29,568 nt of DNA from DASUZB01 sp036377075. Lineage in GTDB: Bacteria > Actinomycetota > CALGFH01. Made by a program: the position numbers and the translations under genes. Positions 22,644 to 29,568 of this stretch are shown piece after piece (position 1 is the stretch's first letter; every line of letters begins with the position of its first letter). Location of the stretch: NCBI GenBank assembly GCA_036377075.1, contig DASUZB010000137.1, positions 1 to 29,568 on the forward strand, read 5' to 3'. The notes under the pieces were generated by a model. That model saw only the letters and a program-made list of their open reading frames with translations, was not told where the DNA came from and made no database searches.

Positions 22644-23242
22644 CCGAGTCGGATCACCACCATCAGGTTGGCCGCGGCGTGGGTCGCCGCGGGGACCGTC
22701 CAGGAGCCCGAGGCCCAGCGCTGCCAGCCGAACAGCAGCCCGGCGCCGAGGTCGACCGGGAAGGCCGCCATACCATAGAAGGGAAGGTGCACGAGGGCGA
22801 ACAGCAGCGCCGCGCCGGTCACGGCGAGCAGCACCCCGCCGCGCGCGGCCAGCAGGCGGTAGAGGGCCTGGCGGAAGAGGGCCTCCTCGGCGACCGCGGC
22901 GGCCAGCCCGAGCAGCACCGCGGCGGCGCCGGCGGGCGCCGGCGGGACGGGCCGCACGGCCAGCGCCACCGCGGCGACCGCCACCAGGCCGGTCCCGAGC
23001 ACCGGCGGCCACGCCAAGGGGCCCTCTGGGGCGGCGGGGCGCCGCAGCGCGGCGGGCAGGCCGGCCCCGGCGGCGAGGGCGAGGTAGCCGGCGGCGAGCG
23101 CCGGCCGGCCGAGCGGCAGCGCCGCGATCTGCGGCCGGAGCAGCAGGAAGCCGAGGCCCGCCGCGGCCACGGGCAGCGCCGAGGGCGGGACCGGCGCGGT
23201 CCCGCCGCGGGCGAGCCCCCCGGGGGCCTGGGTCGCCGTCAC
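22640..23242 (-). CDS. CPBP-family (Abi/CAAX-protease-like) intramembrane protein
   Basis: Polytopic membrane protein of 200 residues. The CPBP/Rce1-like motifs are all visible: AEEALFRQALYRLLA (motif 1, EExxxR), LFALVHLPFY (motif 2, FxxxH) and THAAANL (motif 3, HxxxN). Hydrophobic segments surround each. The GTG start at 23242 overlaps the stop of the upstream lipoprotein gene (GTGA), and its stop overlaps the binding-lipoprotein start (ATGA). Family members are metal-dependent intramembrane proteases or non-proteolytic membrane partners. A role in processing the neighbouring membrane proteins is possible but is inference. Confidence 0.87.
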   Translation of the reverse strand: MTATQAPGGLARGGTAPVPPSALPVAAAGLGFLLLRPQIAALPLGRPALAAGYLALAAGAGLPAALRRPAAPEGPLAWPPVLGTGLVAVAAVALAVRPVPPAPAGAAAVLLGLAAAVAEEALFRQALYRLLAARGGVLLAVTGAALLFALVHLPFYGMAAFPVDLGAGLLFGWQRWASGSWTVPAATHAAANLMVVIRLG

Positions 23243-23676
23243 TTGACCACGAAGGCGGCCTGGGACAGCACGCGCGGGTCGAACGGCAGGTGGTCGGCGG
23301 CGACGAACTCCACCCTGACCACGTGCGTGCCCGGGCTCAGCTTGGGCAGCTTGCCGGAGAGCTTGTAGTTCATCGCCACCAGCTGGCCGTCGACCAGCAC
23401 GTGGATGTGGCCCTCGGTCGGCGTGATGTTGCGCGTGGTCAGGTTGACGATCTTCGCCTTGGCCAGCTTCACGTCGAGCTCGGCGCCGCTGGCGGGAACG
23501 GTCGCGCCGTTGCGCGGCGCGACGATCGTCAGCTTGGCCGGGCTGGTCGGCCGCGGGCCGAGCGTGTCCGAGGTCGGCGTCGCGCCCGCGCCCTTGTCGC
23601 CGGAGCACCCGGCCAGGGCGGCCACGAGCGCCAGGGCTCCGGCCAGGGCGAGCGCCCGCCGTCTGTGGGTCAACAT
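23239..23676 (-). CDS. small lipoprotein with an Ig-like, His-bearing domain
   Basis: Lipoprotein of 145 residues: lipobox ALAGCSG near residue 24, a Gly/Thr/Pro linker, then one beta-sandwich domain of about 95 residues. Landmarks are LTIVAPRNGATVPASGAELD, TPTEGHIHVLVDGQLV and LSPGTHVVRVEFVAADHLPF. The HIHV strand and two further His suggest possible metal contact and resemble DUF4399-type domains, but the assignment is not firm. It follows copCD after 23 bases. The best ribosome site (GGGAGG) is about 13 bases from the ATG, longer than usual. Confidence 0.8.
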   Translation of the reverse strand: MLTHRRRALALAGALALVAALAGCSGDKGAGATPTSDTLGPRPTSPAKLTIVAPRNGATVPASGAELDVKLAKAKIVNLTTRNITPTEGHIHVLVDGQLVAMNYKLSGKLPKLSPGTHVVRVEFVAADHLPFDPRVLSQAAFVVK

Positions 23677-23699
23677 CGCTTGGGTCGTGCCTCCCTGAC

Positions 23700-25829
23700 T
23701 CACTTGTCGATGTCCTGCTGGAAGCTGGCGCTTGCGGGGGATCCTCCGCGGGGCTCGGCGTCGACCGCGAACGTCCAGCGGCCGGCGGTCAGGTCGGCGT
23801 TGGCCGCGAAGTGGCCGGCGCCCAGGCGCAGGATCTTCAGGCGCACCGGGTCGCCGGACGGTGGCCGCGCGGTCGCCTCGAGCTTGCCGACCGGCTGCTC
23901 GTTGCCGTCGGCGGCGAAGAAGGTGAAGTGGAGCTGGTTGCGGCCGGCACTGCCGGGGTCGGCGTAGGACTGCAGGGTGCCGCCGGCGGCGAGGCTGATG
24001 GTGTAGACGGTCGGCTGGCCCGGGACCCTGGACACCTGCACCTGCTGCGGCGGCACGCGCGTCTGCAGCTGCATGGGGACGGTCACCGCGCTGCCCGGCA
24101 CCTGCACCAGCGCGGTCACGCTCCAGCGGCCCTGGGCCACCAGGGGCCCGCCGCGGCCGCTCCAGGCGCCGTCGCCGCCGCGCTCGAGCTCGAGGGTGGA
24201 CTCGCCCAGGTCGGGGCGGGACGGCAGCGAGAATTGCAGCTGCACCCGCTGGGCCGGGACCGGCTCGCCCGAGTCGTAGTCGACCACCGTGGCCCTGAAG
24301 CCGTTGGGACCGGGCGTGCCCGGGGTGGCGACCAGCTTGACCCGCACGGTGGTGGCGTAGTCGTTGCCCGACGCCTCCACCGACGGCGGCGCCGCCGGCC
24401 GCGTCCCGCCCGTCCCGCCCGGCGGCAGCTCGGTGAGCAGCCCGGCGGCGACCAGCACCACGGCGGCCAGGCCCAGCTCCATGCGGACGTTGCGGCGCAG
24501 CACGGCGAGCCTGCCGGCGCCGGCGGCGAGCGCCGGCACCAGCCGCTGCCGGTTCATGGCGCCGATCGCGAGCAGGCAGGCGAACAGCAGCACCTTGAGG
24601 TCGATCACGCGGCCGAAGCCGGTGTCGAGCAGGCGCCCCCACCCCCCCACCTCGTCGATCGCGCGCAGCGCCCCGGTCGCCGCGATCACCGCCACGGTGT
24701 AGCCGGCCAGCCGCGAGAAGCGCTTGACGGCCTCCACCCGCTCGGACCGCTCCGGTACCGGGTCCGCCACCGCCACCGAGGCCTCGGGTTTCACCGCCGC
24801 CGCCCCGGACCCGCCTCGATCCACTACGGGGCTACCGCTCGGCCCGGCGTGGTCACCCGCTGCTCGGGCTCCGGCCTCGCGCTGGCCCCTGGTGCCGAGG
24901 AGGAGCCAGGCGAGGCCGCCGACCCAGACCCCGACGGCGACCAGGTGGAGCCACTGGACGAGGAGGTTGAACCAGCGGAAGGACGACTCCCGGGCGGCGT
25001 GGCCGCTGGCCGCGTGGACCAGCATGGCGGCCGCGGCGGCGAGGCCGACCAGGGCGAGCGACCAGCGGGCGCGGGGCCGGGCCTCGAACGCGACGAGCGC
25101 CAGCCCGACCGCGGCCAGCGCGGCGGCCTGGCGCTCCAGGGAGTGCCCCACGGCGGACGAGGCCAGGCTGCCGAAGGAGGTGTCGGCCGAGGTCCACTCC
25201 GCCACGACGATGCCGGCCAGGCCGACCACCCCGAGGCCGAAGGCGACCAGCAGCACGGGCTGCGGGCCGCCGCCGCGGCCCCGCCGGGCGAGGCCGGCGG
25301 GCAGGCGCCCGCCGAACACCGCGAAGCCGGTCGCCGCCGCGCCGACGAGCAGGGCCAGGCCCCAGTAGAGCAGCCAGCGGCCGGCGACCCCGAGCAGGCT
25401 CGGCGGCGGCGCCGAGGTGGCCGTCCCCGCCTGCGCGCTCGGCACCTGGCCGGCGTCCACCCCGACGCCGAAGGAGAACGAGCCGGTGGTCACGTGCCCG
25501 TCGGCGCGCGAGAGGACCCGCCAGGCCACGCTGTAGACGCCGTTGGGCAGGCCGTCGCGGAGCGGCACGCGGAGCTGCGACGGCTTCCCCGGGACGGGCG
25601 CGGCCTTGCTCGTCCCCGCCTCACGGCCCGACTGGTCGACCACGCGCACGCTGGACAGGCCGGGGTCGGGCTGCTCGGTGAAGGTGATCACCACCGCCCG
25701 CGGCGCCTGGTCGAGCGAGGCCCCGCTCGCCGGGTCGGAGTCGCGCAGCAGCGCGTGCGCCCCGGCGCCGGGCGGCGTGGCCAGCAGCCACCCGGCGGCG
25801 AGCAGGACCACCACGGCAGCGCGCCGCAT
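23700..25829 (-). CDS. CopC-CopD fusion copper protein with extra C-terminal domain
   Basis: Protein of 709 residues with three parts. (1) A signal peptide ends AGA, then comes a CopC domain that begins at His25 (HALLRDSDPASG) and contains Asp110 and His112 in SRADGHVTTGSFSF. These are the three residues of the Cu(II)-binding histidine-brace site. (2) A CopD membrane domain of about eight helices (about 145-465, including FRWFNLLVQWLHLVAVGVWV and VIDLKVLLFACLLAIG), interrupted by a charged Pro/Ser/Gly linker near 320-360. (3) A C-terminal outer region of about 230 residues with beta-rich repeats (FRATVVDYDSGEPV, VTALVQVPGSAV). Known CopCD/YcnJ proteins take part in copper uptake or delivery. 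ATG 25829 is preferred over GTG 25835 because GAGG is correctly spaced. First gene of its set. Confidence 0.92.
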   Translation of the reverse strand: MRRAAVVVLLAAGWLLATPPGAGAHALLRDSDPASGASLDQAPRAVVITFTEQPDPGLSSVRVVDQSGREAGTSKAAPVPGKPSQLRVPLRDGLPNGVYSVAWRVLSRADGHVTTGSFSFGVGVDAGQVPSAQAGTATSAPPPSLLGVAGRWLLYWGLALLVGAAATGFAVFGGRLPAGLARRGRGGGPQPVLLVAFGLGVVGLAGIVVAEWTSADTSFGSLASSAVGHSLERQAAALAAVGLALVAFEARPRARWSLALVGLAAAAAMLVHAASGHAARESSFRWFNLLVQWLHLVAVGVWVGGLAWLLLGTRGQREAGARAAGDHAGPSGSPVVDRGGSGAAAVKPEASVAVADPVPERSERVEAVKRFSRLAGYTVAVIAATGALRAIDEVGGWGRLLDTGFGRVIDLKVLLFACLLAIGAMNRQRLVPALAAGAGRLAVLRRNVRMELGLAAVVLVAAGLLTELPPGGTGGTRPAAPPSVEASGNDYATTVRVKLVATPGTPGPNGFRATVVDYDSGEPVPAQRVQLQFSLPSRPDLGESTLELERGGDGAWSGRGGPLVAQGRWSVTALVQVPGSAVTVPMQLQTRVPPQQVQVSRVPGQPTVYTISLAAGGTLQSYADPGSAGRNQLHFTFFAADGNEQPVGKLEATARPPSGDPVRLKILRLGAGHFAANADLTAGRWTFAVDAEPRGGSPASASFQQDIDK

Positions 25830-26058
25830 GGTCACCTCACACCTTCCCGCTCGCGGGCGGCTCGGGCGGCATGGCCGCCGTTCTGGCTGGGATCGGCACG
25901 TGCACTCCTGTCGTCATGCCGGCGGGGACCCGACCCGGGATGGCAGGGGGCGCCGGTTCACCGTCACCGGCCGCCCGCCGTGCGCGGGCATGGCCGGGCC
26001 GAAGGAAGGCGGTGACCACGCCACCCTGGCGTGGCGGGGGACGGACCGCGGGGCGGCG
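25830..26058 (-). promoter_or_regulatory. 229-base region upstream of copCD with an inverted repeat
   Basis: Likely carries the copCD promoter. It contains the inverted repeat GCCGGT/ACCGGC (25952-25957 with 25966-25971), a possible operator or hairpin. At its far edge (26060-26076) a perfect seven-base stem CAGCCGC/GCGGCTG overlaps the stop codon of the next gene upstream and may help end that transcript. No recognisable CsoR or CueR operator, and no convincing gene. Confidence 0.35.
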
Positions 26059-26673
26059 TCAGCCGCGCTGCGGCTGGGGTGGGGCCCGGATGGCGGCGGG
26101 GCCGCCGAGCAGGCGGGAGCGCCTCACCCGCCGTGCCGGCCAGCGTGCTGGGACCAGGCCGGACGCGGGCGGGGCCGGCGCCCGCAGGGCGCGGCCGACC
26201 GCCTCGGCCGCGCGGCCGAGGCCGGCCAGCACCGTGGCCACGGCGAGGGCGACGAGGACCTGGACGGCGATGCCGGTGAGCAGCAGGTTCGAGGTGGCCA
26301 CCAGGTCGCCGGCGGCGCCGCCGGCGGCGAGCCGCTCGACGCCCTCCTGGACCACGAAGATGGCCGACTGGTACAGGGCGAGGCGCAGCGCCAGCCGGTC
26401 CACCCGGTCGCGGGCCACCCCGGCGCGGTGCAGGCCGTGCCGGAAGTGGCGGGCGGCGACCGAGCAGGCCGCGGCGAGGCCCAGGACGATGGCGGCGGCC
26501 ACCGCGACCGACCAGTAGGCGTGGCCGGTGGCGGCGAGCACCGCGTCACGTGCCCTGGTGTCCGGGACCTTGACGAGGTAGAGCAGGGTGTGGGCGACCG
26601 CGGCGCCGGCCACCGCGGCGCCGGCGAGCGGCAGGCGGTGTCGCACCCGACGAGCGTCCATCCCGCCCAGCAT
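26059..26673 (-). CDS. four-helix membrane protein of unknown function
   Basis: Not recognised. Product of 204 residues from ATG 26673 (ATG 26661 also possible), with about four hydrophobic helices: LAGAAVAGAAVAHTLLYLV, YWSVAVAAAIVLGLAAACSV, the more polar ALYQSAIFVVQEGVERL, and NLLLTGIAVQVLVALAVATV. A basic, Pro/Arg-rich cytoplasmic tail follows. The first helix pair contains His residues, but no known metal site. The frame is open far upstream through the peptidase gene in another frame; that part is not coding. It lies between the M23 peptidase gene (44 bases) and copCD (about 230 bases), all on one strand, so it may belong to either unit. Confidence 0.65.
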   Translation of the reverse strand: MLGGMDARRVRHRLPLAGAAVAGAAVAHTLLYLVKVPDTRARDAVLAATGHAYWSVAVAAAIVLGLAAACSVAARHFRHGLHRAGVARDRVDRLALRLALYQSAIFVVQEGVERLAAGGAAGDLVATSNLLLTGIAVQVLVALAVATVLAGLGRAAEAVGRALRAPAPPASGLVPARWPARRVRRSRLLGGPAAIRAPPQPQRG

Positions 26674-26717
26674 ACGACGCCGAGCGGCCAATTCGCGCCG
26701 TAAGAGGTGCGGCTGCC

Positions 26718-27698
26718 CTACTGGGGGCAGAGCGCGTTCGCCATGGGCGTCGGGTTGACCGGGGCGCCGCCGCCGGGGTGGTACTCGAAGTGCACGTGCG
26801 GCGCGCCACCGGCGGCGTCGCCGGTGTTGCCGTTGTAGGCGATCAGCTCGCCGGCCTTGACCGGCACGCCGGGGTGGATGCCGGCGGCGTATGCCGACAG
26901 GTGGGCGTAGTAGTACTCGTCCCCGTCGACGCCCTGGATGTAGAGGCTGGTGCCACCGAGCGCGCTGTTGGAGAAGCGCGAGATCTTCCCGTCGACCACG
27001 GCGTGCACCTTGTTGCCGTACGGGTTCAGCAGGTCGACGCCCTTGTGGGTGCGGCCGCCGGAACGGGGGGCACCCCAGGTGTCGGTGAAGTGGTACGGCG
27101 GCGACACCGGGCAGGAGTAGAAGCGCCCGCGGTAGAAGACCGTCTTGTTGAAGCCCTCCAGCTTGTCCACCACCTGCTTGGCCGCCTGGAAGGCGCTGGT
27201 GAGGCGCGCGACGTTGACGCGGGAGCGGGCCTGCACGTCCGCCGAGTGGGCGGTCGCCACGCGCACCAGGCGCACGGCGCGCTCGTAGGAGTCGTGCGCG
27301 ACCTTCGCCTCCGCGAACGCGTCCACCTGCTGGTCGAGCATGATCTCCTCGAACTCGACCCGGTCGATCACGTTGGCGTCGCTGGCGAGGATGCTGGAGA
27401 TCGGGCTGGTCCCACCGGCCATGTAGAGGTCGCTCAGGTGACTGGAGAGCTGCTGCTGGGCGTTCCACAGCTCGGCGCGGGCCAGACCCAGGCGGCCACG
27501 GGCGGCCTGCAGGTTCGTGTCGGCCCAGGCCTGCTGGTTCTGCAGGTCGGCAAACTCCTGCGAGGCCTTGTCGAGCTCGGCCTTGAGCTCCTGCTGCCGG
27601 GCCTTGGCCTGACTGAGCTGGTCGGCGTGCGCGGGCAGGCTCGGCGCGAGCACCGCAAGGGCCACGAGTCCGGCCGCGAGCAGGCGGCGAAGCGGCAA
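26718..27698 (-). CDS. secreted M23-family (LytM-like) peptidoglycan endopeptidase with coiled-coil region
   Basis: Exported cell-wall hydrolase or division-type activator, 326 residues. The start is TTG 27698, set by GGAGGA just upstream. The signal peptide LVALAVLAPSLPAHA ends about residue 25. A coiled-coil segment with many Gln/Ala/Glu heptads (about 27-190) is followed by the M23 domain: zinc ligands His218 and Asp222 in THKGVDLLNPYG, His266 in YYYAHLSAY, and His301 and His303 in HVHFEYHP. All key residues are present, so the enzyme should be active. This coiled-coil plus M23 layout is that of EnvC/RipA-like regulators of cell separation. It diverges from the YibE/F gene. Confidence 0.92.
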   Translation of the reverse strand: MPLRRLLAAGLVALAVLAPSLPAHADQLSQAKARQQELKAELDKASQEFADLQNQQAWADTNLQAARGRLGLARAELWNAQQQLSSHLSDLYMAGGTSPISSILASDANVIDRVEFEEIMLDQQVDAFAEAKVAHDSYERAVRLVRVATAHSADVQARSRVNVARLTSAFQAAKQVVDKLEGFNKTVFYRGRFYSCPVSPPYHFTDTWGAPRSGGRTHKGVDLLNPYGNKVHAVVDGKISRFSNSALGGTSLYIQGVDGDEYYYAHLSAYAAGIHPGVPVKAGELIAYNGNTGDAAGGAPHVHFEYHPGGGAPVNPTPMANALCPQ

Positions 27699-27723
27699 GT
27701 CTTTCCTCCGTCTTGGGGGAAAA

Positions 27724-27815
27724 CGGATGTCGAGCTGGTTGGCGAACCCGCGTCTACCAGGTCTGGGGAGGGACCGGAGACGTCGACCGAGGAAGCTAGC
27801 ACAGCATGACATCCG
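27724..27815 (-). promoter_or_regulatory. possible structured 5' leader of the M23 peptidase gene
   Basis: On the minus strand, CGGATGTC (27815-27808) can pair perfectly with GACATCCG (27731-27724), closing a 92-base domain that is immediately followed by TTTT and, 14 bases later, by the ribosome site. Inside are CTGGT/ACCAG enclosing GCG/CGC, and GTCT/AGAC. It matches no riboswitch class I can recognise, including the c-di-AMP type often found before such genes. Chance pairing is possible. Confidence 0.35.
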
Positions 27816-27842
27816 ATCGGAAATCGCCTACGGCAGCTCGAT

Positions 27843-27871
27843 TCGACTGATTGCGCAAACCTGCTTAGGCT
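27843..27871 (+). promoter_or_regulatory. possible promoter of the YibE/F gene
   Basis: TCGACT (27843-27848) and TAGGCT (27866-27871) with a 17-base spacer match the housekeeping consensus at four and three positions. A run of seven A before AGGGG (27897-27907) sits close to the start codon. Weak evidence. Confidence 0.3.
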
Positions 27872-27915
27872 TCGGCGCCGGGGCCGCCGAGACTCGAAAA
27901 AAAGGGGTGGTGAGC

Positions 27916-29568
27916 ATGCGGTCGTCACCGCCCGGATACCGGCTCCTCTCCCTACTGGTGGTGCTGCTCGCGGCCGGCTCGCTGGTCGCCGGGGTGCTGC
28001 TGTGGCCGGGGCGGACGCCGGTCCGCTCGAGCAACGCCGGGCAGCGCGACCCGACCAAGGTGGTCGACGCGACCCTGACGAAGGTGCTCACCGTGCCGTG
28101 CCAGCCGGACGAGCAGGTCCCCGAGGACGCCGTGTGCAAGTCCCTGGAGGCGCGCCGCGCCGACAACGGCCGGGTGGTGAAGCTGCGGGCGGTCGACTGG
28201 ACCGGCGACCTGCTGCGCACCGGCCGGGGGGTGCGACTGTCCGTGCTCGAGCAACCGGGGCAGCCGCCCTACTACGGCCTCAGGGACGTGGGCCGCGAGC
28301 GGCCGATGCTGCTGCTGCTGGCGCTGTTCGTCGGCGTGGTGGTGGCCTTCGGCCGCTGGCAGGGCGTGCGCTCCCTGGTCGCGCTCGGCATCTCGGCCGC
28401 GGTGCTGGTCGGCTTCATCGTCCCCGCCATCCTCGCCGGCCGCAGCCCCGTCCCCGTCGCCCTGGTCGGCGCGATGGCGATCATGCTGATCGCGCTCTAC
28501 CTGTCCCACGGGCCGGGGCCGAAGACCACCGCCGCGGCGGCGGGCACCGCCCTCGCCCTGCTGCTCACCGCGGCGATCTCCGCGCTGTTCGTCTCGCTCA
28601 CCTCGCTCACCGGCCTGGCCGGTGAGGAGGCGCAGGGCGTGAGCTTCGAGCTCGGCGGGGTCTCGATGCGCGGGCTCCTGCTCGCCGGCGTGATCGTGGG
28701 GGGCCTCGGCGTGCTCGACGACGTCACCGTGTCGCAGGCCTCGCTGGTGTTCGAGCTGTTCCGCGCGAACCCGGCACAGCGCGGGGCCGAGCTGACCCGG
28801 GCCGCCCTGCGCGTCGGCCGCGACCACGTCGCCGCGACCGTCAACACCATCTTCCTCGCCTACGCCGGCGCCGCGCTGCCGCTGCTGGTGCTGTTCTTCG
28901 TCGTGAAGCAGCCGCTCGGCACGGTGGTGACCTCCGAGGTGGTCGCGGTCGAAGTGGTGCGCAGCCTGTGCGGCTCGCTCGGCCTGATCGCGGCCGTGCC
29001 CCTCACCACGCTGCTCGCCGTCGCGCTGGTGCGGGCCGACGGCGCCGAGCTCGCCGAGGCGGCGGTCGCCGGCGACGGCCACGCCCACCAGCCGCGCGGC
29101 GCTCCAGCCGCCACCGCGTCCAGGCCGCCGGAGGAGCTCCCGGGCGGCCGCGTCCCCTACCAGCTCGCGGGCGGCCTCGGCGTGGGCGGGACCCGCACGG
29201 TTTGGCTATTGGCTCTCCAGCAGTTCGGTCCGGCGCTGTCGCACGCCACCGTGGTCGCGCCCGACGCCATCACGCAGGCGAGCCTCGCCGGCCTCCCGCG
29301 CGACGTGCAGCAGGCCGCGGCGGAGGTCGCCAGGCTGCTGGACGTCGAGGCGGAGGCGGGCGGCTGGTACCGGCGCGGCGAGCGCGGCTCGCTCCGGCTC
29401 GACCTGCGCGAGCCCACCCACCTGGAGCTGCTGCGCCGCTACGGCCCGTACGCCGCGGGAACGCAGGTGTTCGCGCGCGGCCAGGCCGCGCCGGTGCTCG
29501 GCACGATCGCCCACGAGCGCGGCGCGCCGCGGGTGGTGCTGCAGCTCGACGCCGGCGAGGTGGAACGC
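27916..29568 (+). CDS. YibE/F-family membrane protein with C-terminal extension, truncated by the window edge
   Basis: Open frame of 551 codons running off the right edge without a stop. It starts at ATG 27916 (GTG 27910 is an alternative). Residues 1-30 form a signal anchor, followed by an outer domain of about 100 residues. Then come the YibE/F helices (PMLLLLALFVGVVVAFGRW, SLVALGISAAVLVGFIVP, ALVGAMAIMLIALYLS) and the family segment GGLGVLDDVTVSQASLVFEL, then helices to about 375. After a Pro/Ala-rich linker, a further 150-plus residues (WLLALQQFGPALSHATVV, VQQAAAEVARLLDVEAEA) continue in the same GC3-rich frame. This extension is not part of the usual family. YibE/F proteins are uncharacterised membrane proteins. 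Confidence 0.88.
   Translation, partial: MRSSPPGYRLLSLLVVLLAAGSLVAGVLLWPGRTPVRSSNAGQRDPTKVVDATLTKVLTVPCQPDEQVPEDAVCKSLEARRADNGRVVKLRAVDWTGDLLRTGRGVRLSVLEQPGQPPYYGLRDVGRERPMLLLLALFVGVVVAFGRWQGVRSLVALGISAAVLVGFIVPAILAGRSPVPVALVGAMAIMLIALYLSHGPGPKTTAAAAGTALALLLTAAISALFVSLTSLTGLAGEEAQGVSFELGGVSMRGLLLAGVIVGGLGVLDDVTVSQASLVFELFRANPAQRGAELTRAALRVGRDHVAATVNTIFLAYAGAALPLLVLFFVVKQPLGTVVTSEVVAVEVVRSLCGSLGLIAAVPLTTLLAVALVRADGAELAEAAVAGDGHAHQPRGAPAATASRPPEELPGGRVPYQLAGGLGVGGTRTVWLLALQQFGPALSHATVVAPDAITQASLAGLPRDVQQAAAEVARLLDVEAEAGGWYRRGERGSLRLDLREPTHLELLRRYGPYAAGTQVFARGQAAPVLGTIAHERGAPRVVLQLDAGEVER

Noticed and set aside
25837..26019. Small minus-strand open frame just upstream of copCD
   Set aside because: Pro/Ala/Arg-rich, no ribosome site at its ATG codons and no recognisable family. 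More likely leader or promoter DNA.
27699..27915. c-di-AMP (ydaO-type) riboswitch before the M23 peptidase gene
   Set aside because: Considered because of gene type, but the conserved motifs of that class are not visible; only generic stems are seen.
27952..29088. Long minus-strand open frame inside the YibE/F gene
   Set aside because: Asp/Gln/Arg/His-rich low-complexity translation, the usual antisense shadow of a GC-rich gene. The plus-strand frame shows membrane helices and family motifs.
1..29568. tRNA, rRNA, CRISPR arrays, attachment sites or replication origin
   Set aside because: No cloverleaf, rRNA-like segment, regularly spaced repeats or DnaA-box cluster was seen on either strand.

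Overview
This is a 29.6 kb stretch of very GC-rich, densely coding chromosomal DNA. The codons are strongly biased to G or C at the third position, GTG and TTG starts are common, and many gene pairs overlap by four bases (ATGA or GTGA). Gene content fits a free-living heterotrophic actinobacterium (Actinomycetota): an actinobacterial-type phenylacetyl-CoA epoxidase operon, a CopC-CopD fusion, a YibE/F protein and an RsbW-like ATPase. The sequence does not let me name a genus. I see no rRNA, tRNA, CRISPR array or prophage.

Layout. (1) 92-2077, plus strand: malQ. (2) 2194-7931, minus strand: a complete five-gene peptide/nickel-type ABC importer operon (solute-binding lipoprotein, two permeases, two ATPases), with a strong hairpin between the binding-protein gene and the first permease. 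(3) 8045-11362, minus strand: a TetR regulator followed by paaA, paaB, paaC and paaD. A promoter and a palindromic operator overlap just upstream of the regulator. The reductase gene paaE is not in the window. (4) 11374-12251: an anti-sigma-type ATPase gene diverging from a small SelW/Rdx-family gene. The second gene is the main discovery. Its thioredoxin-like CxxC motif reads C-V-P-UGA, the family sequence continues in frame after the UGA, and a bacterial SECIS-like hairpin follows, so it is very probably a selenoprotein. (5) 12267-16715: endonuclease III, an SGNH hydrolase overlapping an S9 peptidase, and a DUF305 lipoprotein. (6) 16725-18225: an orphan TnpB RNA-guided nuclease gene with a hairpin-rich end that may form its omega-RNA. 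(7) 18442-19320: an unrecognised gene. (8) 19365-25829, minus strand: a tightly coupled six-gene set headed by copCD, then a His-bearing lipoprotein, a CPBP protease-like membrane protein, an orphan periplasmic binding lipoprotein and two unrecognised membrane proteins. This looks like an uncharacterised copper-linked envelope operon. (9) 26059-27698: a small membrane protein and a secreted M23 peptidase with a possibly structured leader. (10) 27916 to the right edge: a YibE/F-family membrane protein with an unrecognised C-terminal extension, cut by the window end.

How the genes work together. The ABC importer and the paa operon are separate catabolic units: peptide or related uptake, and aerobic aromatic degradation under a TetR repressor. 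The copper-linked set combines extracytoplasmic metal-binding domains with membrane and lipoprotein partners. The selenoprotein needs selA, selB, selC and selD elsewhere in the genome. None of these is in the window.
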